Shown: piece by piece, positions 55,319 to 64,000 of the stretch
How positions within the stretch are numbered: position 1 is the stretch's first letter
Layout of the letters: each line of letters starts with the position of its first letter
Source: Azorhizobium caulinodans ORS 571
Lineage (GTDB): Bacteria; Pseudomonadota; Alphaproteobacteria; Rhizobiales; Xanthobacteraceae
DNA: 64,000 nucleotides
Direction of reading: 5' to 3'
Assembly: GCF_000010525.1 (NCBI RefSeq)
Contig: NC_009937.1
Span: 4,844,501 to 4,908,500 of the forward strand
The notes under the pieces: model-generated
Database searches by the model: none
Told to the model about the DNA's origin: nothing
What the model saw: only the letters and a program-made list of their open reading frames with translations
Position numbers and translations under genes: made by a program

Positions 55319-55679
55319 CGAGAAGTCCGGTCACGGTGCGGATGCGCTCGGCCGGCACGGCACCGAGCGCGGCATTCTCCGCCTGCATCCAGGCGCGGGC
55401 GGCGGGGGCATCGCCACCGACGATGGCATCGAGCCCCCGGAACAGACGGACGAAAAGCACCGCCAGTTCAAAGGGCTTGCCGCCGGCCTCCAGCACATGC
55501 CCGGCTTTGCGCATGCGCGAGACGGTGGCCTCCGAGACGCCAATCACCTCGCCGAGCCGCTTGGCGGTGAGCCCCAGCGCGTCGGCGGCACGCACCACGG
55601 CCTTGGTGACGACAGCCCCGGCGTCAGGTCGCCCCTCCGCACCGGGACGGGCATGCATCCGTGGGTGGGACATCGGCAT
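55278..55679 (-). CDS. Xre/MbcA/ParS-type antitoxin (DUF2384)
   Basis: 133 residues from ATG 55679 (55673 is an alternative). A helix-turn-helix in the middle (LTAKRLGEVIGVSEATVSRMR) is followed by the DUF2384 C-terminal domain (LAVLFVRLFRGLDAIVGGDAPAARAWM, TGLLDVIAYLDARRA) that binds the RES toxin. It is the first gene and likely autorepressor of the pair. The A/T-rich stretch at 55690-55730 (TGATAACATCTTCTTTCATA) is the probable promoter/operator region. Confidence 0.88.
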   Translation of the reverse strand: MPMSHPRMHARPGAEGRPDAGAVVTKAVVRAADALGLTAKRLGEVIGVSEATVSRMRKAGHVLEAGGKPFELAVLFVRLFRGLDAIVGGDAPAARAWMQAENAALGAVPAERIRTVTGLLDVIAYLDARRARV

Positions 55680-55865
55680 AAACGTGCGGTCTCCGCCATT
55701 TCCTGAGAAAGAATGATAACATCTTCTTTCATATGAGGCCACGTCTGCGCCGCGCGCGCAGCCATGATGCAGCGCAAGAGCCCGCAAACGCTTGGCTTCG
55801 TCCTTGACTTCGCCCCCCGCGCGGTGTCTCTGCGCCGCCAAATTTAAAGCGGCAGGGAGCGTCCC

Positions 55866-56822
55866 ATGAGCACAGCCTTCATCTTCCCCGGACAGGGCAG
55901 CCAGGCCGTCGGCATGGGCAAGGCGCTGGCCGAAAACTTCGCCGCCGCCCGCGACGTCTTCACCGAAGTGGATGCGGCACTTGGCGAACACCTCACCCGC
56001 ATCATGTGGGAAGGCCCGGCGGACGAGCTGACCCTCACCGCCAATGCCCAGCCCGCCCTCATGGCCACCTCCCTCGCCGCCCTGCGCGTGCTGGAAGCCG
56101 AGGCGGGCCTGAACCTTGCCCGCGACGCCGCCTTCGTGGCCGGCCATTCGCTGGGCGAATATTCGGCGCTGGCGGCCGCCGGCACCTTCACCATCTCCGA
56201 CGCCGCCCGCCTGCTGCGCATCCGTGGCCGCGCCATGCAGGACGCGGTGCCCGCCGGCGCCGGCGCCATGGCCGCGCTGCTCGGCCTTGATTACGAGCAG
56301 GCGGTCGCGGTCGCCGCCGAGGCCGCCGGTGACGACGTCTGCGAAGCCGCCAATGACAATGCCGGTGGACAGGTGGTGGTTTCCGGCAGCCTGAAGGCCG
56401 TGGAGCGCGCCATCGAGATTGCCAAGGCCAAGGGCGCCTCCCGCGCCATCCTTCTGCCCGTATCGGCGCCCTTCCATTGCCGCCTGATGGAGCCGGCGGC
56501 GGAGGCGATGGCCGCCGCGCTCGCCGAGGTGGAGGTGAAGGCCCCCGTGGTGCCGGTCATCTCCAACGTGCGCGCTTCGCCTGTGACGGACCCGGCCGAG
56601 ATAGTGCGCCTCCTCGTGGAGCAGGTGACAGGCACGGTGCGCTGGCGCGAATCGGTGGTGTATATGGCCGGCGCCGGCGTCAGCCGCGCGGTCGAGGTGG
56701 GCGCCGGCAAGGTGCTCTCCGGCCTCGTGCGCCGCATCGCCAAGGAGATCCAGGTGTCGGCGGTCGGCACGCCCGAGGACGTCGCCGCCTTCATCGCCAC
56801 CAAGGCCGCCCCGGCGGCCTGA
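55866..56822 (+). CDS. fabD: Malonyl-CoA:ACP transacylase
   Basis: 318 residues. FIFPGQGSQAVGMG at the N-terminus, nucleophile Ser95 in GHSLGEY, then Gln and Arg positions (RGRAMQ) and His in SAPFHC. It loads malonyl groups on ACP for fatty acid elongation. First of fabD-fabG-acpP-fabF. Confidence 0.97.
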   Translation: MSTAFIFPGQGSQAVGMGKALAENFAAARDVFTEVDAALGEHLTRIMWEGPADELTLTANAQPALMATSLAALRVLEAEAGLNLARDAAFVAGHSLGEYSALAAAGTFTISDAARLLRIRGRAMQDAVPAGAGAMAALLGLDYEQAVAVAAEAAGDDVCEAANDNAGGQVVVSGSLKAVERAIEIAKAKGASRAILLPVSAPFHCRLMEPAAEAMAAALAEVEVKAPVVPVISNVRASPVTDPAEIVRLLVEQVTGTVRWRESVVYMAGAGVSRAVEVGAGKVLSGLVRRIAKEIQVSAVGTPEDVAAFIATKAAPAA

Positions 56823-56875
56823 AGCCCCATTCCCGCGGCGCCGCCCCCGGCGCTGCGTTATCCGAAGGACGATCC

Positions 56876-57613
56876 ATGTTCGATCTGAGCGGCAAGACGG
56901 CCCTCGTCACCGGCGCCACCGGCGGTCTCGGCGGCGCCATCGCCAAGGCCCTCCATGCCCAGGGCGCGACGGTCGCCATCTCCGGCACCCGCCGCGAGGC
57001 GCTCGACGCGCTGGCCGGCGAGCTGAAGGACCGGGTGCACGTTCTGCCCTGCAACCTCGGCGTCGCCGAGGAGGTGGAGAAGCTGGTGCCGGACGCGGAA
57101 GCGGCGATGGGCGTCGTGGACATCCTCGTCAACAACGCCGGCATCACCCGCGACAACATCTTCATGCGCCTCACCGACGAGGCGTGGGAGCAGGTTCTCA
57201 ACGTGAACCTCACCTCCGCCTTCCGCCTGTCGCGGGCGGCGGTGCGCGCCATGATGCGCCGGCGCACCGGCCGCATCATCTCCATCACCTCCATCGTCGG
57301 CGTCACCGGCAATGCGGGCCAGGGCAACTATGCCGCCGCCAAGGCGGGCATGATCGGCATGTCCAAGGCCCTCGCCCAGGAAGTGGCGAGCCGCGGCGTG
57401 ACCGTGAACTGCATCGCCCCCGGCTTCATCGCCACCCCCATGACCGACGCGCTCAACGACAAGCAGCGCGAGGCCATCCTGAAGTCCGTTCCGGCCGCCC
57501 GTCTCGGCACGCCGGAGGACATCGCGGCCGCCTGCGTCTATCTGGCGTCGGATGAAGCCGCCTACGTGACGGGCCAGACCTTGCACGTGAACGGCGGCAT
57601 GGCGATGATCTGA
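56876..57613 (+). CDS. fabG: 3-oxoacyl-ACP reductase
   Basis: 245 residues, SDR fold. NADPH motif TGATGGLGGAI, NNAG, catalytic Ser/Tyr/Lys (ISITSIVG, NYAAAKAG), C-terminal GGMAMI-type end. ATG 56876 with AAGGA 7 bases upstream. 53 bp after fabD. Confidence 0.96.
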   Translation: MFDLSGKTALVTGATGGLGGAIAKALHAQGATVAISGTRREALDALAGELKDRVHVLPCNLGVAEEVEKLVPDAEAAMGVVDILVNNAGITRDNIFMRLTDEAWEQVLNVNLTSAFRLSRAAVRAMMRRRTGRIISITSIVGVTGNAGQGNYAAAKAGMIGMSKALAQEVASRGVTVNCIAPGFIATPMTDALNDKQREAILKSVPAARLGTPEDIAAACVYLASDEAAYVTGQTLHVNGGMAMI

Positions 57614-57958
57614 GCCACGGGGCGCGCCGGGCACAGGCCCGCTGCGCCCGTGTGAGGCCCGCCCGCCCATGGGCGTTTCGGACGGCGGATGCCCGGGCAT
57701 CTCCGCCTCCGGTCATGGGGCGGGGTTCCGCCGTTTCCAAGGGTTTGGCCGCAGGGTCGGCCTGCTGGCAATGGCTCGGGAAGTATGTTAACGAGCCGCT
57801 CGAACCGGTCCGAGCGGTGGATTGGATCTCTCAAGAAACGGCCCAGTTGCGCGGGTTTCTCGCATCGCGTGGGTGGGCCGGGAGCGGCGGCTGAGCGGTA
57901 TCACGCCGAACTGCTGCTGCCGGATGGCCATTTTATTTCAGACAACGAGGGTGCATCG
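57614..57958. other. Gap before acpP
   Basis: 345 bp between fabG and acpP with no convincing gene. It probably carries a separate promoter for acpP, whose product is needed in far greater amounts; no clear boxes were assigned. Confidence 0.5.
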
Positions 57959-58195
57959 ATGAGTGACATCGCCGAGCGGGTGAAGAAGATTGTCGCGGAG
58001 CATCTCGGGGTTGAGCCCGAGAAGGTGACTGAGAACGCCAGCTTCATCGACGATCTCGGCGCCGACAGCCTCGACACCGTGGAACTCGTGATGGCCTTCG
58101 AAGAGGCCTTCAACACCGAGATCCCGGACGACGCGGCCGAGACCATCCTGACGGTGGGCGACGCCATCAAGTTCCTGGAAAAGAACGCCGGCTGA
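57959..58195 (+). CDS. acpP: Acyl carrier protein
   Basis: 78 residues, acidic. Phosphopantetheine attachment Ser37 in GADSLD; helix [23 protein letters not shown] is standard. It carries growing acyl chains in fatty acid synthesis. The gene stands between two gaps and is likely the most highly expressed of the cluster. Confidence 0.98.
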   Translation: MSDIAERVKKIVAEHLGVEPEKVTENASFIDDLGADSLDTVELVMAFEEAFNTEIPDDAAETILTVGDAIKFLEKNAG

Positions 58196-58271
58196 GCCTG
58201 GCCTTTTCGACAGCACGGCCGCGGCACCGCGTGTCCGCGGCCGTTGTCATGACGGTACCGGAGTTGTCCAC

Positions 58272-59534
58272 ATGAGACGTGTTGTCGTCACGGGCCTCGG
58301 CATGGTGACGCCGCTCGGATGCGGTGTCGAGCCGACCTGGCGGCGGCTGCTCGCCGGCGAAAGCGGCGCCAAGCGCGTCGACACTTTCGACGTGTCCGAT
58401 CTCCCCTGCAAGATTGCGGCGGTTATTCCGCGCGGGGACGGCAGCGACGGCAGCTACAATCCCGACCAGTGGATGGAGCCCAAGGAGCAGCGCAAGGTCG
58501 ACGAGTTCATCGTCTATGCCATGGCTGCCGCCAAGCAGGCTCTGGACGATGCCGACTGGCATCCCACGGCCTATGAGGATCAGATCGCCAGCGGCGTGCT
58601 GATCGGCTCCGGCATCGGCGGCATCGAGGGCATTGCGGATACCGCGCTGACCCTCAAGGAAAAGGGGCCGCGCCGCGTCTCCCCCTTCTTCATTCCCGGC
58701 CGCCTCATCAATCTCGCCGGCGGATACGTGTCCATCGAGCACGGCCTCAAGGGCCCGAACCATGCCGTGGTCACCGCCTGCTCCACCGGCTCCCACGCCA
58801 TCGGTGATGCTGCCCGCCTGATCGCCTTCGGCGACGCGGACGTGATGGTCGCCGGCGGCACCGAATCACCCGTGAACCGCCTCGCGCTCGCCGGCTTCGC
58901 CGCCTGCAAGGCGCTGGTCACCGCCTTCAATGACGAGCCCACCCGCGCCTCGCGTCCCTATGACCGCGACCGCGACGGCTTCCTCATGGGCGAGGGCGCC
59001 GGCATCGTGGTGCTCGAGGAACTGGAGCACGCCAAGGCCCGCGGCGCGAAGATCTATGCCGAGGTCATCGGCTACGGCCTCTCGGGCGACGCCTTCCACA
59101 TCACCGCCCCGACCCCGGACGGCGACGGCGCCTTCCGCTGCATGACGGCGGCGCTGAAGCGGGCCGGCATCTCGCCGGGCGAGGTGGACTACATCAACGC
59201 CCACGGCACCTCGACCATGGCGGACGAGATCGAGCTGAAGGCGGTGGAGCGGCTGCTGGGCAATGCGGCGGCCAACGTCTCCATGTCGTCCACCAAGTCG
59301 TCCATCGGCCATCTTCTGGGCGCTGCCGGTGCGGTGGAGGCGATCTTCTCCATCCTCGCCATCCGCGACCAGATCGCGCCGCCGACGCTGAACCTCGAAA
59401 ATCCGTCAGTGGAGACCCCGATCGATCTGGTGCCGCTCAAGCCGCGCGCCCGCAAGATCGACGTGGCCCTTTCCAACTCCTTCGGCTTCGGCGGGACCAA
59501 CGCCTCGCTGGTCCTGCGCCGCTACGCGGCCTGA
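58272..59534 (+). CDS. fabF: 3-oxoacyl-ACP synthase II (FabF)
   Basis: 420 residues; condensing enzyme for chain elongation. Catalytic Cys170 in TACSTGSH, His in NAHGTSTMADE and His in KSSIGHLLGAAG. VVVTGLGMVTPLG is the canonical start. Confidence 0.97.
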   Translation: MRRVVVTGLGMVTPLGCGVEPTWRRLLAGESGAKRVDTFDVSDLPCKIAAVIPRGDGSDGSYNPDQWMEPKEQRKVDEFIVYAMAAAKQALDDADWHPTAYEDQIASGVLIGSGIGGIEGIADTALTLKEKGPRRVSPFFIPGRLINLAGGYVSIEHGLKGPNHAVVTACSTGSHAIGDAARLIAFGDADVMVAGGTESPVNRLALAGFAACKALVTAFNDEPTRASRPYDRDRDGFLMGEGAGIVVLEELEHAKARGAKIYAEVIGYGLSGDAFHITAPTPDGDGAFRCMTAALKRAGISPGEVDYINAHGTSTMADEIELKAVERLLGNAAANVSMSSTKSSIGHLLGAAGAVEAIFSILAIRDQIAPPTLNLENPSVETPIDLVPLKPRARKIDVALSNSFGFGGTNASLVLRRYAA

Positions 59535-59540
59535 GCCTCC

Positions 59541-59574
59541 GGCGTCCCCGCACCCTTCGCGGTGCCGGGACGCC
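59541..59574 (+). terminator. Hairpin after fabF
   Basis: Thirteen-pair stem with one mismatch (59541-59554 with 59561-59574), just after the stop. No T run follows, so it may be an RNA processing or weak termination site. Confidence 0.4.
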
Positions 59575-59691
59575 ATGTCGCCATAATTAGCGCTAGCCTC
59601 CGGCACTGTGTCGGCCTCCGCGTGACCTTGCGGGACTGCCGGCTGCCCCGCGAATTTCAGCGGACCCCGCCACTTTCGAGGAGCATCCGCC

Positions 59692-60891
59692 ATGGAGCAG
59701 CCCGAGCAGAAGCCGAAGAAGAGGCGGTCCCGGGGGGCCAACCACCCCGCCGTCGTCGTCGGCAGCGCCGTTTTCACCCTGCTTCTCTTCCTCACCGTGG
59801 GCGGCGGGCTCGTCGGCTGGTACGGCCAGCGCGCCTATAACGAGGCCGGGCCGCTCGCCACCGAGAAGAACGTGGTCGTCCCGCGCGGCTCCGGCCTGCG
59901 CGACATCGCCGACCTGCTGGAACGCGAAGGCATCATCCGCAACTGGATGGTCTTCATCGCCGGCCACCAGTTCACCCACCGGGGCGAGTCGCTCCATGCC
60001 GGCGAATACGCCTTCAAGCCCGGCGTGACCATGGCCGACGTGGTGGACACGATGGTCGCGGGCCATGTGGTCCAGCACCAGATCACCGTTCCCGAGGGCC
60101 TCACCAGCCAGCAGGTGGTGGACCGCCTCAACGACAATCCGCTCCTCACCGGCACACCCCGCGTGCCGCTGGAAGGCACGCTGCTGCCCGAGACCTATGC
60201 CATCGTGCGCGGCATGACCCGGCAGGAAGTCCTCAAGCGCATGAGTGCCGACCAGCAGAAGCTGGTGGCGGACCTCTGGGCCAAGCGCGCGCCGGACCTG
60301 CCGCTCAAGTCGCCGGAAGAGTTGATCATCCTCGCCTCCATCGTGGAGAAGGAGACCTCCAAGGCCGACGAGCGCCCGCGCGTGGCGGCGGTCTTCATCA
60401 ACCGCCTGACGAAGAAGATGAAGCTCCAGTCGGACCCGACGATCATCTACGGCATCGTCGGCGGCAAGGGCACGCTCGGCCGGCCCATCAGCCGCACCGA
60501 CATCTCGACGCCCACGCCCTACAACACCTATGCCATCGACGGCCTGCCGCCCGGCCCCATCGGCAATCCGGGCAAGGCCTCGCTGGTGGCCGTGGCCAAT
60601 CCGGCCAAGACCAAGGACCTCTATTTCGTCGCCGACGGCACCGGCGGACACGTCTTTGCGGAGACGCTGGAGCAGCACAATCGCAACGTGGCCCGCTGGC
60701 GCGAGATCGAGGCGGAGATGAAGGCCAAGGCGGCGGCCCAGCCTCCCGCCGCCGCGACCCCGACGGCCGCCCCCTCCTCGGGCACGTCGGCGCCCGCTCC
60801 CGCGAACGGCGCCGGCACGCCGGCACCGGAGGCCGCGCCCGCGACCCCGCAGCGCGGCACCGGGACAAGCGCGCCCAAGCCCGCCAACTGA
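59692..60891 (+). CDS. mltG: Endolytic peptidoglycan transglycosylase MltG
   Basis: 399 residues. One N-terminal membrane helix (about 21-43), LysM-like region, then the YceG domain with catalytic Glu219 in ASIVEKET and the conserved SDPTIIYG and TPYNTYAIDGLPPGPIGNPG. A Pro/Ala-rich disordered C-terminus (about 345-399) is an extension beyond the enzyme. It cuts nascent glycan strands in the periplasm. Confidence 0.95.
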   Translation: MEQPEQKPKKRRSRGANHPAVVVGSAVFTLLLFLTVGGGLVGWYGQRAYNEAGPLATEKNVVVPRGSGLRDIADLLEREGIIRNWMVFIAGHQFTHRGESLHAGEYAFKPGVTMADVVDTMVAGHVVQHQITVPEGLTSQQVVDRLNDNPLLTGTPRVPLEGTLLPETYAIVRGMTRQEVLKRMSADQQKLVADLWAKRAPDLPLKSPEELIILASIVEKETSKADERPRVAAVFINRLTKKMKLQSDPTIIYGIVGGKGTLGRPISRTDISTPTPYNTYAIDGLPPGPIGNPGKASLVAVANPAKTKDLYFVADGTGGHVFAETLEQHNRNVARWREIEAEMKAKAAAQPPAAATPTAAPSSGTSAPAPANGAGTPAPEAAPATPQRGTGTSAPKPAN

Positions 60892-60945
60892 CACCTGTTC
60901 CGATGCCGGCTCTGCCGGCATCGTCGTTTCGAGAAAGTCTTCCCC

Positions 60946-61833
60946 ATGTCCCTCGCCAGCATGACCGGCTTTGCCCGCACCCACGGCCTCACCGGCGCGT
61001 GGCGCTGGACCTGGGAGGTGCGCTCGGTCAATTCCAAGGGCCTCGACCTGCGCCTGCGCCTGCCGGGCGGCTTCGATGCCCTCGATGCCGGCGCCCGTGC
61101 CGCCGCCACCAAGGCGCTCTCGCGCGGTTCCGTCTCCGGCACGCTCACGCTCGCCCGCGAGGGCGAGACGGCGGCGGTGTCGCTGAACCAGCCGGCCCTG
61201 CGTACCCTCTACACCGCCCTCAAGGAGGCCGCCGCCGTGCTCGGCGCCGCTCCGCCCACGCTCGATGCCCTGCTCGCCGTGCGCGGCATCGTCGAAGTGG
61301 TGGAAGCCGATCTCTCGGACGAGGACCGCGCGGCCGTCACACGGGATGCCCTCGCCGGCTTCGAGGACGCGTTGGCGGACCTCGGCCGCATGCGGATCGC
61401 GGAAGGGGCGGCGCTCAGAGCCATTCTCATGGACCGCCTCGACGGCATCGCGCGGCTCGTCGCCGCCGCCGAGAGCCTGCCCGAGCGCCAGCTTGAGGCC
61501 ATCAAGGCACGTCTGGCCGATCAGGTGCGCGCACTCTCGGAGGCCCATGCTGGCCTTGATCCCGAGCGGCTCCATCAGGAGGCGGTGCTGCTGGCCACCA
61601 AGGCGGACGTGCGGGAGGAACTCGACCGCCTCACCGCCCATATCGCCGCCGCCCGCGAGCTGCTGACGCAAGGCGGGCCGGTGGGTCGCCGCCTCGATTT
61701 CCTCGCGCAGGAGTTCAACCGCGAGGCCAATACGCTGTGCTCCAAGTCCAATGCGGTGGCCCTGACGCAGATCGGGCTTGACCTGAAGCTTCTGGTGGAT
61801 CAGTTCCGCGAGCAGATCGCAAACGTGGAATAA
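60946..61833 (+). CDS. yicC: YicC/YloC family endoribonuclease
   Basis: 295 residues. SMTGFARTHG at the start, WEVRSVNSKGLDLRLRLP and the C-terminal QEFNREANTLCSKSNAVALTQIGLDLKLLVDQFREQ are all family signatures (quoted in part). These proteins have been reported to act as endoribonucleases. It precedes gmk by 11 bp, a conserved pair. Confidence 0.94.
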   Translation: MSLASMTGFARTHGLTGAWRWTWEVRSVNSKGLDLRLRLPGGFDALDAGARAAATKALSRGSVSGTLTLAREGETAAVSLNQPALRTLYTALKEAAAVLGAAPPTLDALLAVRGIVEVVEADLSDEDRAAVTRDALAGFEDALADLGRMRIAEGAALRAILMDRLDGIARLVAAAESLPERQLEAIKARLADQVRALSEAHAGLDPERLHQEAVLLATKADVREELDRLTAHIAAARELLTQGGPVGRRLDFLAQEFNREANTLCSKSNAVALTQIGLDLKLLVDQFREQIANVE

Positions 61834-61844
61834 AGACCTCCCGC

Positions 61845-62531
61845 ATGGCTGCTCCCGCCACGTCCCATTTCTCGCTGCCGGGCTGGAAGCCGGGCTCCCG
61901 CTCCGGCCTCGCCCGCCGCGGCCTCATGCTGGTGCTCTCCTCGCCCTCCGGCGCGGGCAAGACCACCCTCTCCCGCCGCTTGCTGGCCGAGGACGACCGC
62001 ATCACCATGTCGGTGTCGGTGACGACCCGCGCGCCCCGTCCGGGCGAGGTGGACGGCAAGGACTATTTCTTCGTCTCGAAGGAGCGGTTCGAGGAATTGC
62101 GCGACACCGGCGCGCTGCTGGAGCATGCGACCGTGTTCAGCAATCTCTACGGCACGCCCCGCCAGGCGGTGGAGGATGCCCTCAGCGCCGGCCGCGACGT
62201 GCTCTTCGACATCGACTGGCAGGGCACCCAGCAGCTCGACCAGAGTGCCGAGCAGGATCTGGTGAAGGTGTTTCTCCTGCCGCCGACCGCCGAGGATCTG
62301 GAGAAGCGCCTGCGCACGCGCGCGCAGGACACGGACGACGTGGTGCGCCAGCGCATGTCCAAGGCGTCGGACGAGATCAGCCACTTCACCGAATATGACT
62401 ACATCCTGATCAATCAGGACGTGGAGGACAGCCTCGCCAAGCTGAAGGCCATCCTCCAGGCCGAGCGCCTGAAGCGCCGCCGCCTCACCGGCCTCGCCGG
62501 CTTCGTGAAGGGCCTGCGCGACGCGCTCTGA
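61845..62531 (+). CDS. gmk: Guanylate kinase
   Basis: 228 residues; ATP + GMP to ADP + GDP. P-loop SSPSGAGKTT (about 33-42), SVSVTTRAPRPGEVDGKDYFFV for GMP binding, DIDWQGTQQL. About 20 extra N-terminal residues compared with E. coli. In the yicC-gmk operon. Confidence 0.96.
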   Translation: MAAPATSHFSLPGWKPGSRSGLARRGLMLVLSSPSGAGKTTLSRRLLAEDDRITMSVSVTTRAPRPGEVDGKDYFFVSKERFEELRDTGALLEHATVFSNLYGTPRQAVEDALSAGRDVLFDIDWQGTQQLDQSAEQDLVKVFLLPPTAEDLEKRLRTRAQDTDDVVRQRMSKASDEISHFTEYDYILINQDVEDSLAKLKAILQAERLKRRRLTGLAGFVKGLRDAL

Positions 62532-62538
62532 GGGGGGC

Positions 62539-62557
62539 GGCGGGGCGCCGCCCCGCC
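62539..62557. terminator. Possible bidirectional terminator after gmk
   Basis: Perfect 8-bp GC stem (62539-62546 with 62550-62557, 3-base loop) between convergent genes. No T run. Confidence 0.35.
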
Positions 62558-62568
62558 TCTCGTCCGGC

Positions 62569-63795
62569 TCAGCCGCCGCACGCAGCGGGAATGTCCTTCA
62601 GGGCCTGCGCGCGCAGCGCATCGAACGGGCAGAGGCCGCTCTGGCCGCATCCGGGCAGCGGCACCTTGAGGCTGCGCACCCGCGCGGGATCGAGCGCCCG
62701 CATACCCTCCAGTTCCGCATACCAGACGGTGGCGCCCACCAGAACTGCGCCCGTCGTGGTGTCGCGCCAGCGCTCCAGCGCAAAGGCAGCGGCCGGCGGC
62801 GCCGTGTCCGGCTGCCGTGGCAGGCTCCAGTTCACGCCAAAGATGCCGGCCATATTGGAAATGTCGTCATCATGCCCGGCGAAGGCGAGCATCTTCACGC
62901 CCGGCCCGATGGCGGGTGCGGCGGCGCGGGTCTCGCCGGCGAGTGTCGCCAGCATGATACGGGCCATGGCCGCGCCCTGCCGGCGCGCCAGATAGGGCAG
63001 ACGGCGGGACAGGTCCGCCAGCCGGTCGCGAGCCGGCAGCAGCACGGCGAGGACCGCCGGATCGGCAGCCGCGCCCCAGCCCACATCCGCCACGGGCATG
63101 TTTTCGGCATACTGGAGCAGGAAGATTTCGGAGACCTGCGCCGCCACCGAGAGCGCGCCGCTGATGGTGATGCCGCCCGGCGTCACCTTGAAGCTGGAGG
63201 GGCCGGGAGCCTCGCCGGGCTTCAGGATGGACCATACGCGCCGGATCGCCTCGGCAGCGGCGGGGTCCATGATGCCCTTGTTGCCGGTGAAGGCGGCAAC
63301 CGCCTTCCGGGCGGCCTTGTCCTCCAGCCGGCAGGCGCCGCCGGTGGAGTCGAACACCTTGTCCTTCTGGCCATCGGGGCCGTGGCCCAGCGGCGCGGCG
63401 CAGCCGGGCGCCAGACGGTCCGCCAGCATGCGCCCGCTGTCGCGGGTCCGCTCGTCGGCGCCGTCCGCCCAGATGACAAGGCTGTCGCCGGGGCAGCCGG
63501 TGGCCGGCAGGAGGCCCTGCGCCACATAGCCGGCGCGAATGCCATCCGCCATCAGGCCAACCACCTGCGCGCCACGCGGGGTCAGTTCGCCCCGCCCCAC
63601 CGGCCAGGACGGCCATTGCCGCGCGGTCCAGCTCGCCAGCGCCTCCGGCGACTGGGTGGGCGCGCGCACGCCGTGGCGCTGCACCAGAACCACCCGCTCC
63701 AGCACCATGTCCGCCAGCGCCGGCAGGCTCGCCAGGCAGAAGACGCCGGCAAGGGCTGCTGATTTGACGGCGAGTGAGAGCAATGGGCGACGCAT
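62569..63795 (-). CDS. Secreted histidine acid phosphatase (AppA/Agp-like)
   Basis: 408 residues with a signal peptide (about 1-29, ends LPALAD). Branch 2 histidine phosphatase: RHGVRAP with nucleophile His41 and, late, the proton donor motif HD in GHDDDISNMAG. ERTRDSGRMLADRL and four or more Cys (disulfides) are typical for periplasmic phytase and glucose-1-phosphatase relatives. It frees phosphate from phytate or sugar phosphates; exact substrate unknown. Confidence 0.9.
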   Translation of the reverse strand: MRRPLLSLAVKSAALAGVFCLASLPALADMVLERVVLVQRHGVRAPTQSPEALASWTARQWPSWPVGRGELTPRGAQVVGLMADGIRAGYVAQGLLPATGCPGDSLVIWADGADERTRDSGRMLADRLAPGCAAPLGHGPDGQKDKVFDSTGGACRLEDKAARKAVAAFTGNKGIMDPAAAEAIRRVWSILKPGEAPGPSSFKVTPGGITISGALSVAAQVSEIFLLQYAENMPVADVGWGAAADPAVLAVLLPARDRLADLSRRLPYLARRQGAAMARIMLATLAGETRAAAPAIGPGVKMLAFAGHDDDISNMAGIFGVNWSLPRQPDTAPPAAAFALERWRDTTTGAVLVGATVWYAELEGMRALDPARVRSLKVPLPGCGQSGLCPFDALRAQALKDIPAACGG

Positions 63796-63851
63796 GCAGG
63801 GGCTCCGGTCAGCGGTAGGACACTACACTGCCGGAAGATTGCGCGGGCAAG

Positions 63852-64000
63852 TCACGCCCCCGCCGCATCCCCGGTTCCGCCGCCGCGCGCACGCCCGAAG
63901 GCATTGGCGAGGGCGAGGAAACCGGCGACATCGATCTCCTCCGCCCGCGCCGTCTCGTCGATGCCCGTCTCCGAGAGCAGGGCCAGCGGATCGACGCCCA
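63852..64000 (-). CDS. rsmA: 16S rRNA dimethyladenosine transferase, C-terminal fragment
   Basis: Only the last 49 codons are in the window (frame open at base 64000, stop at 63852-63854). The fragment (GVDPLALLSETGIDETARAEEIDVAGFLALANAFG, quoted in two parts: ALLSETGIDETARAEEI and DVAGFLALANAF) fits the C-terminal helix of RsmA/KsgA, which dimethylates A1518 and A1519. It would normally sit beside pdxA upstream. Confidence 0.8.
   Translation of the reverse strand, partial: GVDPLALLSETGIDETARAEEIDVAGFLALANAFGRARGGGTGDAAGA

Noticed and set aside
59593..61671. 692-codon minus-strand frame opposite mltG and yicC
   Set aside because: It runs through two well-supported genes on the plus strand and has no recognisable protein features.

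Overview
The window is GC-rich DNA (roughly two thirds G+C) from an alphaproteobacterium of the order Hyphomicrobiales, most likely Xanthobacteraceae (Azorhizobium/Xanthobacter/Ancylobacter type). This is an inference from several traits: an F1Fo-ATPase Fo operon (atpI-B-E-F'-F) with no F1 genes beside it, a CpdR response regulator, two copies of a small RNA resembling the alphaproteobacterial suhB/ar8 (MmgR) family, an hrcA-grpE/rph arrangement, and a CowN protein, which implies nitrogen fixation. Almost all of it is ordinary chromosomal core; no prophage, integron, CRISPR array or intact insertion sequence was seen.

Layout. 1-2.6 kb: 3' end of an L-lactate permease gene converging on an extensin-like lipoprotein. 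2.7-6.8 kb: rpoH, rluD (its start codon shares CATG with a divergent small membrane protein), a Lon-N domain protein and the chaperone-thioredoxin cnoX, mostly on the minus strand. 7.1-13.7 kb: smc, then the Fo operon. 13.8-18.3 kb: a degenerate SGNH/DUF459 protein, hsp20, a secreted hypothetical, a lysophospholipase-like hydrolase and hisN. 18.5-19.1 kb: two suhB/ar8-like sRNA genes, each with its own promoter and terminator. 19.2-24 kb: N-formylglutamate amidohydrolase, cpdR, tRNA-Val(GAC), hemH, an SPFH/NfeD pair. 24-25.2 kb: a PAS-LytTR regulator resembling the CO sensor RcoM, followed by cowN, which protects nitrogenase from CO; a 20-bp-period direct repeat between them is a candidate operator.

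25.2-33 kb is an accessory-like stretch: a GpdQ-type phosphodiesterase, a class A beta-lactamase divergent from an AmpR-like LysR regulator, a gene-free kilobase, a soluble chemotaxis-type transducer with its sensor at the C-terminus, pncA with a hairpin over its ribosome binding site, a DUF1236 protein, alkB and a secreted hypothetical. 33-39 kb: grpE, hrcA, rph, rdgB, hemW, with REP-like palindrome doublets. 39.1-42.3 kb: a CsoR regulator, two CsoR-type operators and a copper P-type ATPase with an unusual Cys/His-rich N-terminus. 42.3-50.5 kb: comF, grxC, a nitrilase-family amidase, DUF1178, an esterase with a palindromic operator, ubiG, another REP doublet, trpS, a hydrolase and murJ.

50.6-53.1 kb: the ribosomal operon rpsF-rpsR-DUF2232-rplI, with a one-base frameshift in rplI. 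53.5-55.7 kb: a zinc-ribbon/proline-rich membrane protein and a Xre-RES toxin-antitoxin pair. 55.9-62.5 kb: fabD-fabG-acpP-fabF-mltG-yicC-gmk (fatty acid, cell wall and nucleotide genes). The window closes with a secreted histidine acid phosphatase and the 3' end of rsmA. Heat-shock control (rpoH, hrcA, grpE, hsp20, cnoX) is unusually well represented within 35 kb.
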